Shown one piece after another: positions 14,064 through 17,855 of a DNA stretch of 17,855 nucleotides. Location: assembly GCA_050115015.1 (NCBI GenBank), contig JASFRI010000040.1:1-17855 (forward strand), given 5' to 3'. The DNA comes from JASFRI01 sp050115015 (GTDB lineage Bacteria; Acidobacteriota; Polarisedimenticolia; CBDVAL01). Each line of letters starts with the position of its first letter. Position 1 is the first letter of the stretch. The notes under the pieces were generated by a model. That model worked only from the letters and a program-made list of their open reading frames with translations. It made no database searches and was not told the DNA's origin. The position numbers and the translations under genes were made by a program.

Positions 14064-14897
14064 ATGAGCCATCAGGGCGGTCCAACCACCGTCGCGCTCT
14101 ACCTCAACGATATCCGCCGCTTCCGCGTCCTGTCCCGGTCCGAGGAGGCCATCCTCGCCAGCCAGATCCAGGAAGGTGAGCGCTCGGTCAACGACCTGGT
14201 CGAGGCGAACCTGAACTTCGTGATCCAGCTCGCGAAGGAGTACCGCAACCCGGCGGTGCCCTTCGAGGACCTGCTCAACGAGGGGAACATCGGGCTCGTG
14301 GAGGCCGCCCGGCGGTTCGACCCGGACCGCGGCACCAAGTTCATCACCTACGCCGCCTGGTGGATCCGCAAGGCGATCCTGCAGGCCATCGCCGAGCAGT
14401 CGACCCTCGTCCGCGTGCCCCTCTACACGCAGCGCCGGCTCCGGCAGCTGCAGCGGGACGAGGAGGCGCGCGAGCACGGCGGCGCGCCGGGTCGGACGCA
14501 GCCGGCCCTCGGGTCCGGCGATCTCCTCCGGGCGCAGGTGCACCAGGTCTCGCTCGAGGACCCCGTCGGAAAGGACCGGGAGGGACGGCTCGAGGATCTC
14601 CTGCCGGACCTGCGGGCTCGCAGCCCGGAGACGGACGTCGAGCGCCAGGACGAGATCGCCTCCCTGCGGTCGGCGGTCCGGGGGCTGTCCGCCACGGAGC
14701 GGCAGGTGATCAGCGACCGCTTCGGATTGCGCGGGGATTCACGCACGCTGCAGGAGATCGGTCAGACGCTGGGGCTGAGCCGCGAGCGGGTCCGTCAGAT
14801 CGAGCGCACCGCGAAGCTGAAGCTCCGCCGGAGACTGCTGGCCGAACGGCACGCGCCGCGGAAGGCGCCCCTGGCCTCCTGTGTGGCCTGCGCCTGA
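14064..14897 (+). CDS. RNA polymerase sigma factor, RpoD/RpoS (group 2) type
   Basis: This sigma70-family factor has 277 residues. Region 1.2 is LYLNDIRRFRVLSRSEEAILASQIQ; region 2 spans about 45-120 with VPFEDLLNEGNIGLVEAARRF, FITYAAWWIRKAI and QSTLVRVPLYTQRR, close to primary sigma factors; region 4 spans about 208-260 with the helix-turn-helix RTLQEIGQTLGLSRERVRQIE. Region 1.1 is missing, so it is not the housekeeping factor but a group 2, RpoS-like one that should read -10 elements similar to RpoD. Region 3 is poorly conserved: the usual EPTPEELA-like segment is replaced by a Gly/Pro-rich stretch. The C-terminus ends in a CVAC motif. ATG at 14064 is five bases after AGGAG; the overlapping GTG at 14061 is too close. 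Partner-switching genes follow immediately, convergent with a 10-base gap. Confidence 0.93.
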   Translation: MSHQGGPTTVALYLNDIRRFRVLSRSEEAILASQIQEGERSVNDLVEANLNFVIQLAKEYRNPAVPFEDLLNEGNIGLVEAARRFDPDRGTKFITYAAWWIRKAILQAIAEQSTLVRVPLYTQRRLRQLQRDEEAREHGGAPGRTQPALGSGDLLRAQVHQVSLEDPVGKDREGRLEDLLPDLRARSPETDVERQDEIASLRSAVRGLSATERQVISDRFGLRGDSRTLQEIGQTLGLSRERVRQIERTAKLKLRRRLLAERHAPRKAPLASCVACA

Positions 14898-14907
14898 CCC
14901 GGACCCG

Positions 14908-15339
14908 TCAGCGATCGATCCGGATGCGCACCGTCAGGTGGTTGGTGTCCCCCTCCCGCCGGTAGGAGATCTCCTCGGCGAACTGCCGCACCAGGTGCAG
15001 GCCGAGGCCGCCGACGCGGCTCTCGCCGAGGGTCGCGGGCACTTCCGGGGGAGGCTGCGCGGTGGGGTCGAAGGCGACGCCGCGGTCCCGGAAGTCGATG
15101 CGCAGGCAGGTCCCCTCGACGTCCAGGCCGACGGCGATGCCGCCGGCCGCTCCGGCGGCATCGCCGTACTTGATGATGTTCGTGACGATCTCCTCGAAGG
15201 CCAGGTGCGCCACGTCAGCGCCGTTCCGGGAGGCCCCGATCGCCTGCAGGAAGGCCGCCAGGGCCGGGCGCGCGCGGGCGATCTCGCCGACGTCGTTGCG
15301 CAGGGCGAGATCGAGGCGCGCCGACACGGCGGCTCTCAC
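14908..15339 (-). CDS. RsbW/SpoIIAB-like ATP-binding anti-sigma factor (serine kinase)
   Basis: Proteins of this GHKL/HATPase_c_2 family bind and silence a sigma factor and phosphorylate an antagonist STAS protein on serine. The 143-residue protein has the N-box EEIVTNIIKYG (E49/E50, N54), the G1 box DRGVAFDP (D85, G87) and the G2 box GGLGLHLVRQF at 110-120, in the right order and spacing and with no extra domains. It starts with GTG at 15339, overlapping the STAS stop as GTGA, so kinase and substrate are translationally coupled. The gene converges on the sigma-factor gene; that factor is its obvious candidate target, though partner-switch kinases can also control other outputs. Confidence 0.88.
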   Translation of the reverse strand: MRAAVSARLDLALRNDVGEIARARPALAAFLQAIGASRNGADVAHLAFEEIVTNIIKYGDAAGAAGGIAVGLDVEGTCLRIDFRDRGVAFDPTAQPPPEVPATLGESRVGGLGLHLVRQFAEEISYRREGDTNHLTVRIRIDR

Positions 15340-15680
15340 GGCCCCTCGAGGAGCTTCACCGCCTCATCCCGGTCCGCGGCGATCGGGATGAGGTGCTCGA
15401 AGCCCGCGGCGGTCAGGGCCCGGGCCACGAGGTCGCGGGGGCCGACGAGGACCATCCTGGCCTGGTGCGCCGACAGCCCCCTGGCGGCCCGCAGGAGCAT
15501 CCCGAGCCCCAGCGAGGCGATGAACTCCAGCTCCGAGAGGTCTACCAGCGTCGGGCGCCGCCGTGACCCCACGTGGAGGGCGAACCGGTTCTCGACCTGT
15601 TGCACGCCCTCGATGTCCAGCCGCCCCTTCAGCCTGACCTCGGTCCGTTCCGCATCGTCTTCGATCTCCATCTCGGCCAT
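15336..15680 (-). CDS. STAS-domain anti-anti-sigma factor (RsbV/SpoIIAA-like)
   Basis: This 114-residue single-domain protein has the STAS core VRLKGRLDIEGVQQVENRF ... LVDLSELEFIASLGLGMLL. The serine at position 56 aligns with the phosphorylated serine of SpoIIAA/RsbV (DSSGLG motif); here the motif reads ASLGLG, so the acceptor serine is kept while the preceding Asp and following Ser are changed. In the family, the unphosphorylated form binds the anti-sigma kinase and frees the sigma factor; phosphorylation inactivates it. ATG at 15680 follows an AGGGGG-type site. It is the first gene of the STAS-kinase pair and diverges from the PP2C phosphatase gene that probably dephosphorylates it. Confidence 0.88.
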   Translation of the reverse strand: MAEMEIEDDAERTEVRLKGRLDIEGVQQVENRFALHVGSRRRPTLVDLSELEFIASLGLGMLLRAARGLSAHQARMVLVGPRDLVARALTAAGFEHLIPIAADRDEAVKLLEGP

Positions 15681-15804
15681 GGAGCCACCCCCTGTCGGCC
15701 TCTTTCTACCACATCACCGGTTGCCGGGTACGGGAGTGAGTGGCGGCGGAACGCCCTTCTCGCATACGATCTCCTGTGCCACACGCGTGCAGGGGAGCCG
15801 ACGG
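15681..15804. promoter_or_regulatory. Divergent control region of the STAS and phosphatase genes
   Basis: The 124-bp gap holds the start signals of both divergent genes. A -10-like TACGAT lies at 15765-15770 facing the phosphatase gene, without a recognisable -35 at 17 bases; GGAAC at 15748-15752 resembles the -35 of ECF sigma promoters but its spacing to a matching -10 is uncertain. No promoter is called with confidence. The phosphatase ribosome binding site AGGGGAG is at 15791-15797. Confidence 0.3.
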
Positions 15805-17466
15805 ATGCCGGCGATCATCATCGTGGACCACGAGGGAAGCCGATCCACCGTGGACCTCGATCCGGCGCGGCGTTACACGCTGGGACGTTCTCCGCGGAGC
15901 GACGTGACGCTGGCCGACCCGATGCTGTCGCGGGTCCACGCCGAGCTGCACGCTGCCGGGGGCGAGTGGCACATCGACGATCGCGGCAGCGTCAACGGCG
16001 TGTTCGTCAACGGGCATCGCATCGAGGCGGCGACCGTTCTCGCCGACGGCGACCGGGTGGTGGTCGGCGGCTGCGTGATCCGTTTCGTCCGGGACCCGGA
16101 CCGGCGGCCCGTCGAGATGTCGGACGTTCCCGTCTCCGGCATGACCGTGCGGATCTCGCCCGCCGAGACGGTCCGGTCCGCCTTCGAGCGCACCGAGCCC
16201 GGCGCGCAGGAGGATGCACGGAAGGAACTGGAGAACCTGCGCCGCCTCTTTCAGGTCGTGGAGCGGGCGAACCGGGAGCTGCCGGCCCACGAGCCCCTGG
16301 AGCGCCTCCTCCCCAAGATCCTCGACCTGGTCTTCGAGGCGGTGTGCCCGGACCGGGCCGCGCTGCTGCTGCGCGACGGGGAGGAGGGTCTGGCGTGCCG
16401 GGCGTTCCGGGGAGACGACGAGGGGACCGGCATGTCCATCAGCCGGACCCTCGCCCGGACGGTGATGGAGGAGGAGGTCTCCCTGTTGACCGAGGACGCC
16501 CAGAAGGACGCGCGCTTCGACCGCTCCGCGAGCATCGGCGTCCAGGGGATCCACGCCGCCATGGCGGTGCCCCTCTGGACGGGGCGCAAGGTGGAGGGCC
16601 TCATCTACGCGGATTCCCTCGGACACCAGCGCTTCTCCGAGGAAGACCTGAAGGTCCTGACCATGCTGGCGAACGTGGCCGCGGTGAAGATGGAGAACCA
16701 CGCCTTGTTCGAGGCCCAGGTGGCGGCCCGCCGCATCGAGGCGGAGGCGCGCACCGCCCGGGAGATCCAGCTCCTGCTGCTGCCCACGGAGACCCCGCGC
16801 ATCCCGGGCTACCGGTTTGCCGGCTTCAACGAGCCCTGCCACGAGATCGGCGGCGACTACTACGGGTGCGCGAGCGTGGCGGAGCACCGCCACGTCCTCG
16901 GGATCGGTGACGTCGCCGGCAAGGGGATCGCGGCGGCGCTGGTCATGGCGGTGCTCCAGGCGACGGTGCAGGCGATCCTGCGCGCGAGCCCGGACCTGCC
17001 GGCGCTGGTGCGGCGGATCAGCGGCTCCATCGCCCGCAGCGCTCCGGTCAACCGCTTCGTGACGCTGTTCGTGACCGACCTGGACTCCGAAGGTCACCGC
17101 ATCCGCTGCATCAACGCCGGGCACGCGCCGGCGCCCGTCCTGGTGAGGGCGGGCGGCGACCTGCGTCGCTTCGCCGCCAGCGGCCCCCCCCTGGGGCCGA
17201 GCCCCGAGTTCGCATACCGGGTCGAGGAGGCGGTGCTGGAGCCCGGGGACTTCCTGTTCGCATGTACCGACGGGATCACCGAGGCGACCGATGACGACGC
17301 GGAGGTGTTCGGGGACGAGCGCCTCGACGAGGTCCTGGGCCGACACGCCGGCCACCCGCCGGAGGCGGTGCAGGAGCGGGTGCTGGCGGCGGTCCGGGAG
17401 CACTGCGGCGGCGACCCGTCGGACGACGACCTGACCATGATCACCCTGCAGCGGTCCCCCGGGTGA
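15805..17466 (+). CDS. FHA-GAF-PP2C (SpoIIE/RsbU-type) protein serine phosphatase
   Basis: A 553-residue cytoplasmic sensor-phosphatase. An N-terminal FHA domain (about 1-100) has the phosphothreonine-binding residues G27, R28, S42, H45 and N63. A short helical segment leads into a GAF domain at about 170-315, which would bind a small ligand or sense redox state. The C-terminal PP2C domain has GGDYY with D351, GDVAGKG at 368-374, NAGHAPAPVL, TDGITEA with D489, and DDDLTM at 540-545, so all metal-binding aspartates are present and it should be active. RsbU-like enzymes dephosphorylate the STAS protein and switch the sigma factor on. ATG at 15805 follows AGGGGAG by seven bases. The FHA domain implies input from a Ser/Thr kinase encoded elsewhere. 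No transmembrane segment is seen. Confidence 0.93.
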   Translation: MPAIIIVDHEGSRSTVDLDPARRYTLGRSPRSDVTLADPMLSRVHAELHAAGGEWHIDDRGSVNGVFVNGHRIEAATVLADGDRVVVGGCVIRFVRDPDRRPVEMSDVPVSGMTVRISPAETVRSAFERTEPGAQEDARKELENLRRLFQVVERANRELPAHEPLERLLPKILDLVFEAVCPDRAALLLRDGEEGLACRAFRGDDEGTGMSISRTLARTVMEEEVSLLTEDAQKDARFDRSASIGVQGIHAAMAVPLWTGRKVEGLIYADSLGHQRFSEEDLKVLTMLANVAAVKMENHALFEAQVAARRIEAEARTAREIQLLLLPTETPRIPGYRFAGFNEPCHEIGGDYYGCASVAEHRHVLGIGDVAGKGIAAALVMAVLQATVQAILRASPDLPALVRRISGSIARSAPVNRFVTLFVTDLDSEGHRIRCINAGHAPAPVLVRAGGDLRRFAASGPPLGPSPEFAYRVEEAVLEPGDFLFACTDGITEATDDDAEVFGDERLDEVLGRHAGHPPEAVQERVLAAVREHCGGDPSDDDLTMITLQRSPG

Positions 17467-17467
17467 G

Positions 17468-17520
17468 CCGCGGGGCGACCGCGGGCGAGACGCCGCACCG
17501 GCGCGGCCCAGGGCCCCGCC
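17468..17520 (+). terminator. Two GC-rich hairpins after the phosphatase gene
   Basis: CCGCGG-GGCGA-CCGCGG (17468-17484) forms a 6-base-pair stem two bases after the stop codon. A second stem pairs GGCG-C-GGC (17500-17507) with GCC-C-CGCC (17513-17520) around a CCAGG loop, with one mismatch. Neither is followed by a T-tract, so intrinsic termination is uncertain. Confidence 0.3.
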
Positions 17521-17528
17521 GCCCGGAC

Positions 17529-17558
17529 TCGACAGCGGGCCGTCCGCTTCGATAGCTT
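17529..17558 (+). promoter_or_regulatory. Candidate promoter of the ABC-F gene
   Basis: TCGACA (17529-17534, five of six to the -35 consensus) and TAGCTT (17553-17558, three of six) are 18 bases apart. Transcription would begin within a few bases of the ATG at 17568, giving a very short or leaderless mRNA, consistent with the lack of a clear ribosome binding site there. Confidence 0.3.
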
Positions 17559-17567
17559 GAGTCCGCC

Positions 17568-17855
17568 ATGGTATCGATCGCCGATCTCGGGAAGGACTAC
17601 GGGGCCCAGACCCTGTTCCGGGGCGCCTCCCTGACTTTCGGGGTGGGGAACCGGTACGGCGTCGTCGGGGCGAACGGATCCGGGAAGTCGACCCTGCTGC
17701 GGCTCCTCGCCGGCGACGAGGAGCCGAGCGCCGGGTCGGTCTCCATCCCGCGGCGGGCCCGGGTGGGGGTGCTGCGCCAGGATCACTTCGAGTACGAGGA
17801 CGTCCCGATCCTCGACGTCGTCATGATGGGGCACCGGGAGCTCTGGGAGGCGATG
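17568..17855 (+). CDS. ABC-F family ATP-binding protein (YbiT-like), N-terminal fragment
   Basis: Only the first 96 residues are in the window; the gene runs off the end. MVSIADLGKDYGAQTLFRGASL is followed by the Walker A motif GANGSGKST at 34-42 and by LLAGDEEPSAGSV and GVLRQDHFEYEDVPILDVVMMGH, a typical Q-loop region. ABC-F proteins carry two fused ATPase domains without membrane segments and act on the ribosome as translation factors or in antibiotic resistance. The DVVMMGHRELWEAM stretch resembles the YbiT branch. The ATG at 17568 is chosen because the conserved first strand begins directly there; no strong ribosome binding site is visible. The second ATPase domain and linker cannot be checked. 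Confidence 0.88.
   Translation, partial: MVSIADLGKDYGAQTLFRGASLTFGVGNRYGVVGANGSGKSTLLRLLAGDEEPSAGSVSIPRRARVGVLRQDHFEYEDVPILDVVMMGHRELWEAM

Noticed and set aside
14898..14907. Terminator between the convergent sigma and anti-sigma genes
   Set aside because: Only a 5-bp CTGAC/GTCAG stem overlapping the stop codon was found, too weak to call.
15706..17403. 565-codon open frame on the minus strand
   Set aside because: Antisense shadow of the FHA-GAF-PP2C gene, whose domains are intact in the plus-strand frame.

Overview
This is a GC-rich, densely packed bacterial chromosome segment with 14 protein genes, two of them cut by the window edges. I see no tRNA, rRNA, CRISPR array, insertion sequence or prophage gene. 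Strong GC third-position bias produces long antisense shadow ORFs. The gene set (UvrA, Bcp, FolD, CoaE, PPK1, PPX, a CHAD protein, an Rsb-type phosphatase) and the lack of any plasmid or phage hallmark point to ordinary chromosome of a free-living high-GC bacterium. Acidobacteriota or a similar uncultured high-GC lineage is my best guess, but the sequence alone does not prove the phylum.

Layout. (1) 1-2064, minus: uvrA, missing its C-terminal end. (2) 2280-6187, plus: a tight housekeeping run of bcp-type peroxiredoxin, a secreted protein of unknown function, folD and coaE (4-base ATGA/GTGA overlaps), then after a hairpin a PLP-dependent cysteine-synthase-like enzyme with a Cys-rich C-terminal tail. 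(3) 6208-13938: a polyphosphate and phosphate-signalling neighbourhood. ppk1 and apaH form a minus-strand pair; ppx diverges from ppk1 across a leader full of short palindromic repeats; convergent to ppx is a three-gene minus-strand operon (degenerate CYTH-CHAD protein, orphan ParA-like ATPase, SixA-like histidine phosphatase) with 4-base overlaps at both junctions. (4) 14064-17466: a partner-switching stress module with an RpoD/RpoS-type sigma factor, an RsbW-like ATP-binding anti-sigma kinase, a STAS anti-anti-sigma protein and an FHA-GAF-PP2C phosphatase. (5) 17568 to the end: start of an ABC-F ATPase resembling YbiT.

How the genes may work together. PPK1 makes and PPX degrades polyphosphate; ApaH removes the alarmone Ap4A; CHAD domains are known polyphosphate binders. 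The coupled ParA ATPase and histidine phosphatase suggest a system that positions polyphosphate granules or regulates phosphohistidine on the CHAD protein. This is inference from gene linkage and is the most promising lead in the window. The adjacent sigma-factor switch would be a natural controller of stress and stationary-phase physiology, including polyphosphate, but no shared promoter motif was demonstrated.
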